IMG/VR virus record: IMGVR_UViG_3300044678_002132
Span: 1 to 26,903 of that record
Length of the DNA: 26,903 nt
Direction: 5' to 3' (one strand)
DNA from: a virus
The notes below the pieces were generated by a model. It worked only from the letters and a program-made list of their open reading frames with translations. It did no database searches and was not told where the DNA came from. Made by a program: the position numbers and the translations under genes. Positions 1 through 7,215 of this stretch are shown in pieces (positions within the stretch are counted from its first letter, which is position 1; every line of letters begins with the position of its first letter).

Positions 1-608
1 ATAATCCGGTTGCTAAAGAAATATTAGTTTCAACTAAAGAACTACGTCATCCATATCCTAATTATAAAACATATAAATTTAATAATAATCAACAAACATA
101 CCCGTTGCCAGAAGACATAAAATCTTTAACTAATAAAAAACAATATCGGGTAAAGCCTGCTGAGATATTTGGTCAAACATGGGATGTTACTCCATTGTTT
201 CCGGATTATTATGTAAGATTTGCATCCAATGGAATACTTGATTCAATCAACGATGATTTTGAAGAATCCAAATATATGGCGGGGAATGATAAATATATTT
301 TAGGTCGAGATTTTCGAAATCCTATAACTAAATTAATTTTAAATAGTATACAATTTAAAACCTGGCGCGAATTAGGACTGGAAGAAAAAATTAATACGTT
401 GATATCAAAAATAGTACAATATATTCCGTCAGTTCAATATGATCACAAAGCTGGATTACAAATGATTCCTAAACAAATTGTAAATAAATATTTGACTCCA
501 TATGAAGCCAAACCAATAGACTATGAAACATGGGTAAAGCCTAAAGCTACTAAGACGCCAAAGTATGACTGGTCTGGTATAGATACACCGGGCGATCCAA
601 CTATGTAA
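1..608 (+). CDS. Hypothetical protein, C-terminal part (5' end outside window)
   Basis: The reading frame is open from the first complete codon at base 3 through the TAA at 606-608, so this is the C-terminal ~200 residues of a longer protein. The TTG at 105 is inside the frame and is not a convincing start. The visible part is soluble, rich in Tyr, Lys and Asn, with no membrane segment, no Cys cluster and no catalytic motif I recognise. The last ~30 residues are Pro/Lys/Thr-rich and end in GDPTM. It is separated from folE by a 62-base gap with a promoter-like box, so it probably belongs to the preceding transcription unit. Function unknown; a virion or packaging-related protein is possible but nothing here proves it. 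Confidence 0.75.
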   Translation, partial: NPVAKEILVSTKELRHPYPNYKTYKFNNNQQTYPLPEDIKSLTNKKQYRVKPAEIFGQTWDVTPLFPDYYVRFASNGILDSINDDFEESKYMAGNDKYILGRDFRNPITKLILNSIQFKTWRELGLEEKINTLISKIVQYIPSVQYDHKAGLQMIPKQIVNKYLTPYEAKPIDYETWVKPKATKTPKYDWSGIDTPGDPTM

Positions 609-641
609 TAATTACATAAAAACTTTGAAAACTCAATAAAG

Positions 642-655
642 TTTATTATATTAAG
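642..655 (+). promoter_or_regulatory. Putative promoter box upstream of folE
   Basis: TTTATTATATTAAG lies in the 62-base gap before folE and matches the box at 14386-14399 (TTCATTATAATAAG) at 12 of 14 positions. No -35 hexamer is evident. It is followed by an A/G-rich leader of about 15 bases to the ATG at 671. Inferred from recurrence in gaps only. Confidence 0.35.
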
Positions 656-670
656 AATAAGAATTAAGTT

Positions 671-1336
671 ATGACAGAAAAACAAAAGCAAAATTTAGAA
701 TTAGTTAAATTAGGTTATGCAAATGGTTCTGCTCCTGGTGCACCATTTACCCGACAAGAAAAAGACAAAATGATTGAAGAAGCTGCTAAGGCATTTGGCG
801 AGTTTCTTGATGCACTTAAGTGTGATTGGCGTAACGATCCTAATAGTTCAGATACTCCTAGAAGAGTTGCAAAAGCATATGTAAATGATTTGTGGGCTGG
901 TCGATATGATGGCACTCCAGACATCACCGCATTTCCATCTGATGGATATGATGGTATGGTATTTGAAGGAGGTATTCCATTAACTTCAATGTGCTCACAT
1001 CATCATCAAACTATTATGGGTCGAGTTCATGTTGCATATATTCCAGGTACTGATAGCAAAGTTATCGGTTTATCAAAATTAAATCGATTAGTAGAGCATT
1101 TTGGTAGAAGAGGTGCAATACAAGAACAATTAACGGTAGCAATTCATAATGCTATCACTACTATTATCAATGACAATAAAGGTGTAGCTGTTATGATTGA
1201 AGCAACTCATAATTGTGTTCAATGCCGAGGAGTTAAACATGGTGGAGCTTCAATGAAGACATCTAAGTTAACCGGTGCATTTAGAGATGATGATGCTACC
1301 CGAGCAGAATTTTATGAATTCGTAAAAGGTTATTAA
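671..1336 (+). CDS. folE: GTP cyclohydrolase I (FolE)
   Basis: Converts GTP to 7,8-dihydroneopterin triphosphate, the first step toward folate/pterins and also toward 7-deazaguanine (preQ0). The 221-residue length is normal for FolE. The C-terminal catalytic domain is well preserved. The zinc site is Cys108 with His111 (MCSHHH) and Cys182 (HNCVQC), and His180 matches the catalytic His of the EAxHxC segment. Conserved blocks VIGLSKL (131-137) and RRGAIQEQLT (146-155) are present. It starts one base before the queD-like gene, with queE close behind, so its job here is most likely deazaguanine synthesis rather than folate. The N-terminal ~40 residues are lysine-rich and weakly conserved. A gap with a promoter-like box precedes it. 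Confidence 0.95.
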   Translation: MTEKQKQNLELVKLGYANGSAPGAPFTRQEKDKMIEEAAKAFGEFLDALKCDWRNDPNSSDTPRRVAKAYVNDLWAGRYDGTPDITAFPSDGYDGMVFEGGIPLTSMCSHHHQTIMGRVHVAYIPGTDSKVIGLSKLNRLVEHFGRRGAIQEQLTVAIHNAITTIINDNKGVAVMIEATHNCVQCRGVKHGGASMKTSKLTGAFRDDDATRAEFYEFVKGY

Positions 1337-1337
1337 T

Positions 1338-1802
1338 ATGGCTAAATTTCAATCAACTAAATTATTTGACGGGTATTCAACATGTTTCCGCCAATGGCGT
1401 GCAGAAGGAACTCATTGTAGATTTTTACATGGATACGCTATATCTTTTAGAGTATGGTTTGAGGGTGAATTAGATGAAAGAAATTGGGTTTGGGACTTTG
1501 GTGGCATGAAGCGAGCAAAGAATACTATTAACGGCATGTCTCCAAAAGACTATTTTGCTTGGTTGCTAGATCATACAACTATTATTGCTAGCGATGATCC
1601 ATATTTAGATACATTTCACAAAATGTATTCCAATGGGATCATTCAATTAAGGATACTGCCGGCGACGGGTTGTGAAAAATTTGCAGAATTCCTATACAAC
1701 ACAATCAATACTTTTTTAGAAAAAGAAACCGATGGTAGAGTAAGAGCCGTTAAAGTAGAAGTTTATGAACACGAAAGAAATGCAGCAAGTTATGAAGAAT
1801 GA
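1338..1802 (+). CDS. queD: QueD-like 6-carboxytetrahydropterin synthase with altered zinc ligands
   Basis: A T-fold protein of the PTPS/QueD family (154 aa), expected to make 6-carboxy-5,6,7,8-tetrahydropterin from the FolE product. Visible family features are Cys27 (position of the catalytic Cys) in HCRFLHGY, VWDFGGMK (51-58) as the V-x-D-F-x-x-L/M-K block, the Asp78-His79 pair (LLDHTT), and a C-terminal VEVYEHERN-A-SY segment where QueD has the substrate-anchoring Glu. Oddities: the usual HGH zinc pair is HGY (His31, Tyr33), and the first zinc His of the FxAxH motif appears to be Trp20 (CFRQWRA). So at most one of three classical zinc ligands remains, unless His26 substitutes. The gene follows folE by one base and is followed by queE, so a role in the deazaguanine pathway is very likely. 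Confidence 0.85.
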   Translation: MAKFQSTKLFDGYSTCFRQWRAEGTHCRFLHGYAISFRVWFEGELDERNWVWDFGGMKRAKNTINGMSPKDYFAWLLDHTTIIASDDPYLDTFHKMYSNGIIQLRILPATGCEKFAEFLYNTINTFLEKETDGRVRAVKVEVYEHERNAASYEE

Positions 1803-2166
1803 AAATGAAGAAACGTATCTATCGCTTTTTGAATATTTAGGTAAAGGTTCCGGTGGATCGAACATTGGTCGAGAAGTAACAGCTGAAGCTGTTAAACAAG
1901 GTATTGAGCTTAAATGGAAAATGTTACCTAAAGATATGCAGAAGCCTGAATATACTCAAGTGCAATTGTATCCGTTATCATTTTTAGATGAATACTTTGC
2001 AACTAAAGCAGAAGTTGATTCGACACCGATAGTAAGACGATCGGCTTTGATAGAAATTGAATCTAGATTAAACAAATTAGAAACACAAATCAACGAATTA
2101 ATAAAAAAATTAGATAATAATGTTACCAATAGTAATGAGTACCACGATGACGACCTCCCATTCTAA
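1792..2166 (+). CDS. Unknown protein with SSB-like acidic C-terminal tip
   Basis: About 124 residues, not an OB-fold SSB as far as I can see. The N-terminal ~70 residues contain a Gly-rich turn (GKGSGGSNIG), then a Lys-rich strand and an LYPLSFLDEYF segment. Residues ~80-112 form a predicted coiled coil with heptad-spaced Leu/Ile. The protein ends in HDDDLPF, closely resembling the DDDIPF tip with which bacterial SSB recruits replication and repair proteins. It sits inside the folE-queD-queE group, overlapping queD at the start and queE at the end. The start is uncertain: ATG 1792 overlaps queD by 11 bases, while ATG 1765 in the same frame adds nine residues and overlaps by 38. Function unknown; an SSB-partner mimic or a phage SSB-associated factor is an inference from the tail alone. 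Confidence 0.7.
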   Translation: MKNENEETYLSLFEYLGKGSGGSNIGREVTAEAVKQGIELKWKMLPKDMQKPEYTQVQLYPLSFLDEYFATKAEVDSTPIVRRSALIEIESRLNKLETQINELIKKLDNNVTNSNEYHDDDLPF

Positions 2167-2932
2167 AAGAATCACAGACTACGATAAAGTATTACCAATT
2201 GTTGAATTGTATAGATGCGTTCAATCAGAAGGAAGCCGATTTGGTAGACCTACAATAGCAGTACGAACTACAGGATGCACGCATCGTTGCTTCTTTGGCG
2301 AAGGCGGTTGGTGTGATAGTTGGTATACAAGTATACACCCAGAAAAAGGAACATTCTGTTTCAATGACATTATCAAGATATATGATGAAAATCCTCATAT
2401 CAAAGAAATGATGTTAACTGGTGGATCGCCAACGATGCATCCGGCATTGGTAAATGAATTAACGCATTTTGCACATGAAAGAAACATTCTTATCACGATT
2501 GAGACGGAAGGATCTCATTTTATTGCCACTGATTACCCTATCGGCTTGGTTAGTCTTAGTCCTAAATTTAGTAACAGTGTTCCCGTTGTGGGTGTTGCTA
2601 CGCCGCAAGGGACGATTACGGATGAGAAGATGGTGGCGCAACATAACAAATTTCGTCTCAAAAAAGATGCAATCAAACAAATGATGGAATTTCATACGGA
2701 TTATCATTATAAACCAGTATGGGATGGCACTCAAGAAAATTTAGCAGAGATTGAAGAATTCCGGGTAGAAATGAATATTCCTAAGGATAAAACATTTATT
2801 ATGCCAGCAGGCGATACCCGAGAAGAATTAATTCATATGTATCCGGTGGTATTTGATATGTGTGCCGAATATGGATATAACATGACAGGAAGAGACCATA
2901 TTATTGCATTTGACACTAAACGAGGAGTATGA
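2120..2932 (+). CDS. queE: 7-carboxy-7-deazaguanine synthase (QueE), radical SAM
   Basis: Radical SAM enzyme that rearranges 6-carboxytetrahydropterin to 7-carboxy-7-deazaguanine. The core begins at KVLPIVELYRCVQSEG (residues 23-38), the typical QueE opening. The cluster Cys residues are Cys53, Cys57 and Cys65 (CTHRC then WCDSWYT). Spacing is C-x3-C-x7-C, i.e. a five-residue insertion before the third Cys compared with C-x3-C-x2-C; the trailing CDS matches the QueE habit of CD(T/S). The SAM-binding GG motif is LTGGSP (99-104). The start is ambiguous: ATG 2120 (used here), 2135 or 2147, overlapping the upstream gene by 47, 32 or 20 bases; all lie before the conserved core. QueC is not seen in this window. 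Confidence 0.92.
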   Translation: MLPIVMSTTMTTSHSKRITDYDKVLPIVELYRCVQSEGSRFGRPTIAVRTTGCTHRCFFGEGGWCDSWYTSIHPEKGTFCFNDIIKIYDENPHIKEMMLTGGSPTMHPALVNELTHFAHERNILITIETEGSHFIATDYPIGLVSLSPKFSNSVPVVGVATPQGTITDEKMVAQHNKFRLKKDAIKQMMEFHTDYHYKPVWDGTQENLAEIEEFRVEMNIPKDKTFIMPAGDTREELIHMYPVVFDMCAEYGYNMTGRDHIIAFDTKRGV

Positions 2933-2991
2933 TGTATTATACAACAACGACCATTGGCGATATTAAAATTATATACGAGATAACACGATGA
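2929..2991 (+). CDS. Possible 20-codon translational bridge ORF
   Basis: A tiny frame fills the whole gap between queE and thioredoxin. Its ATG at 2929 overlaps the queE TGA (ATGA), and its own TGA at 2989-2991 overlaps the thioredoxin ATG (ATGA). The peptide is 20 residues: Met-Met-Tyr-Tyr, a run of Thr, then IGDIKIIYEITR. The precise coupling at both ends suggests ribosomes could pass through it to reach the thioredoxin gene. It may equally be a degraded remnant of a longer gene or chance. No function is proposed. Confidence 0.3.
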   Translation: MMYYTTTTIGDIKIIYEITR

Positions 2992-3233
2992 AAAAAATAC
3001 TTTATTTTACAGCATCTTGGTGCGAGCCATGTAAAGCATTGCGACCAAGAATAGAACGATTATCTGCAGAGCTTCCTATACAAATTATCGATGTAGATGC
3101 AAATAAAGCAACTTGCGATAAGTATGGAGTTAAAAGTGTTCCGTGTGTAATCATCACAATGAATGATTATGGAATAGGGCGCATCGTTGGAAACAACATT
3201 ACGGAAGATGCAATTAGAAAAATGTTTAATTAA
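2988..3233 (+). CDS. Thioredoxin-like protein
   Basis: Small (81 aa) thioredoxin-fold disulfide reductase. The active site is TASWCEPCK with Cys12 and Cys15, and the cis-proline loop is SVPCV at about residues 50-54. The protein is shorter than bacterial thioredoxin (~105 aa) and resembles the minimal thioredoxins and glutaredoxins carried by T4-type phages. A known role in such phages is supplying electrons to ribonucleotide reductase; no reductase gene is in the window. It starts at ATG 2988, overlapping the stop of a 20-codon frame, and is followed by a 14-base gap to the GroES-like gene. Confidence 0.88.
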   Translation: MKKILYFTASWCEPCKALRPRIERLSAELPIQIIDVDANKATCDKYGVKSVPCVIITMNDYGIGRIVGNNITEDAIRKMFN

Positions 3234-3247
3234 AAAAGGAATAAGTT

Positions 3248-3541
3248 ATGAATTGGTTACCAACTGGAGATCAGGTTTTATTAAAATTACAAGAAAAGAC
3301 AGACAAAACACAAAGTGGTATTATCATTATGACAGGTACAGATGAGTATCGTTATGCTGATGTAGTAAAAACAGGACCAGGTCTTTTTACGCAAACTGGT
3401 GATAGAATTCCAATGGCAGTTCAAGAAGGAAATGAAGTTATGATTCATTCCAACCAAATTGGAGATCACAAAGAAATTTCAATTGCCGGAGAAAAATATC
3501 ATTTAGTAAGAGAATCAGAAATTGCCTTAATTAAACAATAA
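3248..3541 (+). CDS. GroES-like co-chaperonin
   Basis: A 97-residue protein with the full Cpn10 layout. It opens with PTGDQVLLK (the family's 'P..DRVLVK' strand), then EKTDKTQSGIIIM (mobile-loop flank and GGIIIP-like strand), VVKTGPG, RIPMAVQEGNEVMI, and a C-terminal EKYHLVRESEIALI strand. It would cap the host GroEL ring for folding phage proteins, the role of gp31 in T4. The hydrophobic GIII tripeptide expected to contact GroEL is visible at about residues 24-27. An AAAGGA ribosome binding site (3235-3240) lies seven bases before the ATG. Its stop overlaps the ATG of the next gene (TAATG). Confidence 0.88.
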   Translation: MNWLPTGDQVLLKLQEKTDKTQSGIIIMTGTDEYRYADVVKTGPGLFTQTGDRIPMAVQEGNEVMIHSNQIGDHKEISIAGEKYHLVRESEIALIKQ

Positions 3542-3762
3542 TGATAGAAATTTTAGGATGGATTAGTACGGCTTTGGTATTAGCTGGTTACATTTCAAAT
3601 GCAAAAGGCTGGACAAAAGCCGCAATGATTACTTGGATCATTGGAGATACTGGGTGGATTACATATGATTTTTTTATTGACAATTACAGTCATCTAGTTT
3701 TAAGTTTAGTTATTATTGCAATCAATGTATACGGAATTTATAGAATATGGAAAAACTCATAA
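3541..3762 (+). CDS. Small multi-pass membrane protein
   Basis: A 73-residue, very hydrophobic protein with two to three membrane segments (about 3-20, 25-44 and 48-68), Gly/Trp-rich (GWISTALVLAGY, WIIGDTGWITYDFF) and ending in a basic RIWKNS. The spacing of Gly, Trp and the Y-x-x-x-N residues recalls the small PnuC/PQ-loop-like half-transporters, but it is too short to assign. It overlaps the stop of the GroES-like gene by one base and the phosphoribosyltransferase gene by 16 bases, so it is translationally coupled to both. Function unknown. Confidence 0.7.
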   Translation: MIEILGWISTALVLAGYISNAKGWTKAAMITWIIGDTGWITYDFFIDNYSHLVLSLVIIAINVYGIYRIWKNS

Positions 3763-4253
3763 CACAAAAACAAATACAACAACGTGTTAAAGAATTAGCA
3801 GAAGCAATTTCTTTAGACCACATCGAATCCGGCAACATTATGCCACCAGTATTAATTTGCGTACTTAATGGTGCTATACATTTCTTTTCAGATTTAAGTA
3901 GAGCTATAAAAATTGACCATGAAATTGATTTTGCGCGATTAAAATCTTATGACAAACGAGATAATTCTGGAGGAGTTTTAATAACTAAAACAATTGAGTT
4001 GGAACTTCGCGGTAAAAGAGTTTATATTATAGATGATATTTGTGACTCCGGAACCAGCATCATGGAAATGTTATTTATGGTAAATAGTAGAATTCCAGAA
4101 TGCGTAAAAGTTGTCACATTGTTAAAACGCAAAGGTGGAGTAGATTTAACTAACTTTCATGGATTTGAAATTGATAATGAATGGGTAGTTGGTTACGGAT
4201 TAGATGACAACGGATTAAAACGAGAATTACAAGACATATACAAGGTTAATTAA
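3747..4253 (+). CDS. Hypoxanthine/guanine phosphoribosyltransferase
   Basis: Type I phosphoribosyltransferase of the HPRT family (168 aa, usual 170-180). It would join hypoxanthine or guanine to PRPP to give IMP or GMP. Evidence: PPVLICVLNGAIHFFSDL (the family's 'L.GA..F..DL' block), LKSYD (about 65-69, the flexible-loop 'SSY' position), the PRPP-binding loop VYIIDDICDSGTS (92-104), and EWVVGYGLDDNG near the C-terminus, the purine-base specificity region. It overlaps the membrane protein upstream by 16 bases and the polymerase by one base (TAATG). In this setting it could recycle guanine released from DNA by the DpdA enzyme encoded 4.7 kb downstream; that is an inference. Confidence 0.92.
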   Translation: MEKLITQKQIQQRVKELAEAISLDHIESGNIMPPVLICVLNGAIHFFSDLSRAIKIDHEIDFARLKSYDKRDNSGGVLITKTIELELRGKRVYIIDDICDSGTSIMEMLFMVNSRIPECVKVVTLLKRKGGVDLTNFHGFEIDNEWVVGYGLDDNGLKRELQDIYKVN

Positions 4254-6769
4254 TGTATCAAGCAATAGGTTACGACAAAAAGAATGGCATTATGCACATA
4301 TGGGATGATGAATTGGGACATCAAAAGTTTCCATTCAAACCATATGCATATTTGCCAGATGATTCGGGACAACATCAATCTTTGGATGGAGTTAGATTAT
4401 CGAAGGTAGATGGCAATTGGAGAGATAACTCATCCGCATATGAATCAGATTTAAATGAAGAAATGCGTACGCTTATTGACCTTTATTACGAAAGCGATTT
4501 AGTTTCAAAAGGACATAGAGACTTTTTCTTTGATATCGAAGTAGAACGGGACGAAGATGGGTATTCGACTCCTGATGAAGCTCGTTCACAAATAACGTCC
4601 ATTGCATATTATGATAAAGCTGGGCGTACCATGAAAGTTTTGTTGTTAGATGAAGCAAGAAGAGTAAAACACGATTCATTTTCTACTAATAAATATGATG
4701 TGGAAATATTTGATTCTGAAGCAACAATGCTCATGCGGTTCATTAATGCATTTGCAGAAATACAACCCACAGTAATTACGGGTTGGAATACAGATAATTT
4801 CGATATTCCATATCTTGTTAATCGCATCAAAAAAGTATTAGGTGCACAGGCAGTTAAAAAATTATCTCCCGCAGGTATTGTTGAATGGAACAAGAATCGA
4901 GAAAGATACAAAATATTTGGTGTATCTAGTTTAGATTACTTAACATTATACAAAAAGTTTACATATACCGAGTTACCAAATTATCGTTTGGATACTGTTG
5001 CAAAAAAAGAATTGGGCAGAGGTAAAGTTGAATATGATGGAGATTTGGATCAATTGTTTGCAACGGACATTCACAAATTTGTTGAATATAACGTAACAGA
5101 CGTTGACCTTATTTACGAAATGGATGAAAAGCTGCAATTAATTGCACTTGCAAGGACCATATGCCATAAAGGACATGTTCCATATGAAGATGTGTATTAT
5201 GCATCCAAATACTTAGATGGTGCAGCGATTGTAGATTTAAAACGCAATGGATTAGTTGCTCCCAACAAACAATTTAGATTTGTTGAAGAAGAATCAGAAG
5301 CCGATGCACTTGCAGGAGCATATGTAAAAGATCCAATACCAGGATTGTATAAATGGATTTATGACTTAGATTTAACGTCACTATATCCAAGCATCATCAT
5401 GAGTTTGAATATTTCACCAGAAACTAAAATAGGTGTTATTTCAAATTGGAATCAAGAATGCTTATTGAAAGACGATGCACAACAAGCTAAATTTGTTGAT
5501 GGCACATATGTACAAAATGTTAAGCAATGGTTGCAAGACAAACAACATACCGTTGCAAGTAATGGTGCAGTGTATCGTACAGACATCAAAGGCTTCTTAC
5601 CGACGATTCTAGAAAAATGGTTTGATGAACGGGTTACATATAAAGACAAACGAGATGAATATGCAGTTGGAACAGAAGAATATAAATTCTACGATGCATT
5701 GCAATTAACACAAAAAGTATTGCTTAATTCATTTTATGGAGTATTAGGACTCAAAACATTTCGCTTTCACGATTTAGATAATGCAGGTGCAATTACCGCT
5801 ACGGGTCAAAGTGTAATTAAATTTTCAGCAAAGGTAATTAACAATCATTATGCAAAAGAAACGGGACAAGATCATTTTATTAATGCAACCAATGGTAAAG
5901 CAGAATTTGCTTTTTACACAGATACAGATTCAACATTCGTATCTAGCTTACCACTTATTGAAAAGCGGTTTCCTGGATTTGATGAATCAGATGAACAATT
6001 TATGATTGACCAAACCAATGCAATTGCATCAGAAGTACAAAAGTTAGTAAACACAATGTATGACCGATATGCCGTTGTATTTCACAATACCGAATCACAT
6101 CGTTGGCAAATCAAACAAGAATATGTTGCAAAGTCTGGTTTATGGATTGCTAAAAAGAGATATGCACAATGGGTTATTTTTAAAGAAGGTAAACCTACGG
6201 ATAAACTTGATATCAAAGGATTAGATGTTGTTAGGTCGTCATTTCCAGAAGATTTCAAAAAAATCATGAAAGAAACATTGTGGCACGTGTTAAAGGAAAA
6301 GGATAAAACCGAAACTACGGATATGATTCACAAATTTAAATCTGGATTAAAATCATCTCCGGTATTAAATGTAATGAAAAATTCTGGAGTCAAAGAAATA
6401 TCAAAATTTACAAAAGGCCGCAAACCATTTACTGGATATGAGAAAGGTACTCCGGCACACGTTAAATCTGCAATCAATTTCAATGATTTGTTATCAATGT
6501 ATGGCATTCGAGATATTCAACCTATTCAAAATGGTGAAAAAGTAAAATGGGCATATTTGTCAGATAATCCATTTGGCTTCGATACGATGGCATTGCGAGG
6601 ATATGAAGATCCACAACAAACCATCGATTTCGTTGCACAATATATTGACCGCAATAAAATCTTTGAAAAGGAATTGAAAAATAAACTTGATGATTTTTAT
6701 GCTGCAATGAATTGGGGTGCATTTCCAGAAAATAATTCGGTAGCAAAATTCTTTTCATTTGGAAAATAA
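4253..6769 (+). CDS. Family B DNA polymerase with 3'-5' exonuclease (T4 gp43-like)
   Basis: Replicative phage DNA polymerase, 838 residues (T4 gp43 is 898). Exonuclease motifs are intact: Exo I FFFDIEVE (Asp94, Glu96), Exo II ITGWNTDNFDIPYL (175-188), Exo III YNVTD (Tyr279, Asp283). Polymerase motif A is DLDLTSLYPS (371-380), motif B QKVLLNSFYG (487-496), motif C FYTDTDS (554-560), and the KKRYA thumb-side motif follows. All catalytic aspartates are present, so it should both synthesise and proofread. It begins at the phosphoribosyltransferase stop (TAATG) and is followed by a short gap with a promoter-like box. Clamp and clamp-loader genes lie 3.5 kb downstream rather than adjacent. Confidence 0.97.
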   Translation: MYQAIGYDKKNGIMHIWDDELGHQKFPFKPYAYLPDDSGQHQSLDGVRLSKVDGNWRDNSSAYESDLNEEMRTLIDLYYESDLVSKGHRDFFFDIEVERDEDGYSTPDEARSQITSIAYYDKAGRTMKVLLLDEARRVKHDSFSTNKYDVEIFDSEATMLMRFINAFAEIQPTVITGWNTDNFDIPYLVNRIKKVLGAQAVKKLSPAGIVEWNKNRERYKIFGVSSLDYLTLYKKFTYTELPNYRLDTVAKKELGRGKVEYDGDLDQLFATDIHKFVEYNVTDVDLIYEMDEKLQLIALARTICHKGHVPYEDVYYASKYLDGAAIVDLKRNGLVAPNKQFRFVEEESEADALAGAYVKDPIPGLYKWIYDLDLTSLYPSIIMSLNISPETKIGVISNWNQECLLKDDAQQAKFVDGTYVQNVKQWLQDKQHTVASNGAVYRTDIKGFLPTILEKWFDERVTYKDKRDEYAVGTEEYKFYDALQLTQKVLLNSFYGVLGLKTFRFHDLDNAGAITATGQSVIKFSAKVINNHYAKETGQDHFINATNGKAEFAFYTDTDSTFVSSLPLIEKRFPGFDESDEQFMIDQTNAIASEVQKLVNTMYDRYAVVFHNTESHRWQIKQEYVAKSGLWIAKKRYAQWVIFKEGKPTDKLDIKGLDVVRSSFPEDFKKIMKETLWHVLKEKDKTETTDMIHKFKSGLKSSPVLNVMKNSGVKEISKFTKGRKPFTGYEKGTPAHVKSAINFNDLLSMYGIRDIQPIQNGEKVKWAYLSDNPFGFDTMALRGYEDPQQTIDFVAQYIDRNKIFEKELKNKLDDFYAAMNWGAFPENNSVAKFFSFGK

Positions 6770-6776
6770 GAATAAA

Positions 6777-6790
6777 TTCATTATAATATA
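6777..6790 (+). promoter_or_regulatory. Putative promoter box immediately before a start codon
   Basis: TTCATTATAATATA contains a perfect TATAAT (6782-6787) only five bases before the ATG at 6793. The same TTCATTATAAT-5-ATG arrangement recurs at 14386. If TATAAT is a -10 element, the transcript would begin at or next to the ATG, giving a leaderless message. No -35 or ribosome binding site is evident. Confidence 0.4.
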
Positions 6791-6792
6791 AT

Positions 6793-7215
6793 ATGATTGG
6801 TTATAGAACGCATTGGTATGGTAAAGAAGTTGAAGGACGCTTTACAGATATCGAAACATTGTTTATTGCAGATGTCAAGGCAATGTATAAAAAATTAACA
6901 CCTTGTGCACACATTTATTTTTGTTCTCCGGCAACAGAGCAATTAATTAAAAATCAATCATGGGATTCGGTATTTGCAATGATAACAGATACTACATTTG
7001 TTACCATAGAAGTTACTCCTGGTATGTTAAAACACGTACCACCTATGATTAGAATTAGAGCACACATTTTATTGATGTTAGATTGTGAAGATGCTGCATT
7101 GTTAAAACAAACAGATAGCATCAAAGTTGTGTATGCAGATTATTCTTTATATTGCACAACGGTTCACAATATGCAACAAGTTACTCCAGATGACTATAAA
7201 TTTGATAGACAATGA
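6793..7215 (+). CDS. Hypothetical protein
   Basis: A 140-residue protein I do not recognise. It is soluble, with alternating hydrophobic strands (HIYFCSPA, SVFAMI, FVTIEVTPG, IRAHILLML) suggestive of an alpha/beta fold, four scattered Cys and no clear catalytic motif. It is the first gene of the cassette that ends with the DpdA gene; its stop overlaps the nucleotidyltransferase ATG (ATGA). A TATAAT box sits directly before its start with no ribosome binding site. Its position suggests a part in nucleotide or DNA modification or in replication, but this is by association only. Confidence 0.7.
   Translation: MIGYRTHWYGKEVEGRFTDIETLFIADVKAMYKKLTPCAHIYFCSPATEQLIKNQSWDSVFAMITDTTFVTIEVTPGMLKHVPPMIRIRAHILLMLDCEDAALLKQTDSIKVVYADYSLYCTTVHNMQQVTPDDYKFDRQ

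Noticed and set aside
620-644. Inverted repeat AAACTTT/AAAGTTT with an 11-base loop after the first gene
   Set aside because: The stem has one G-C pair and no following T tract, too weak to call a terminator.
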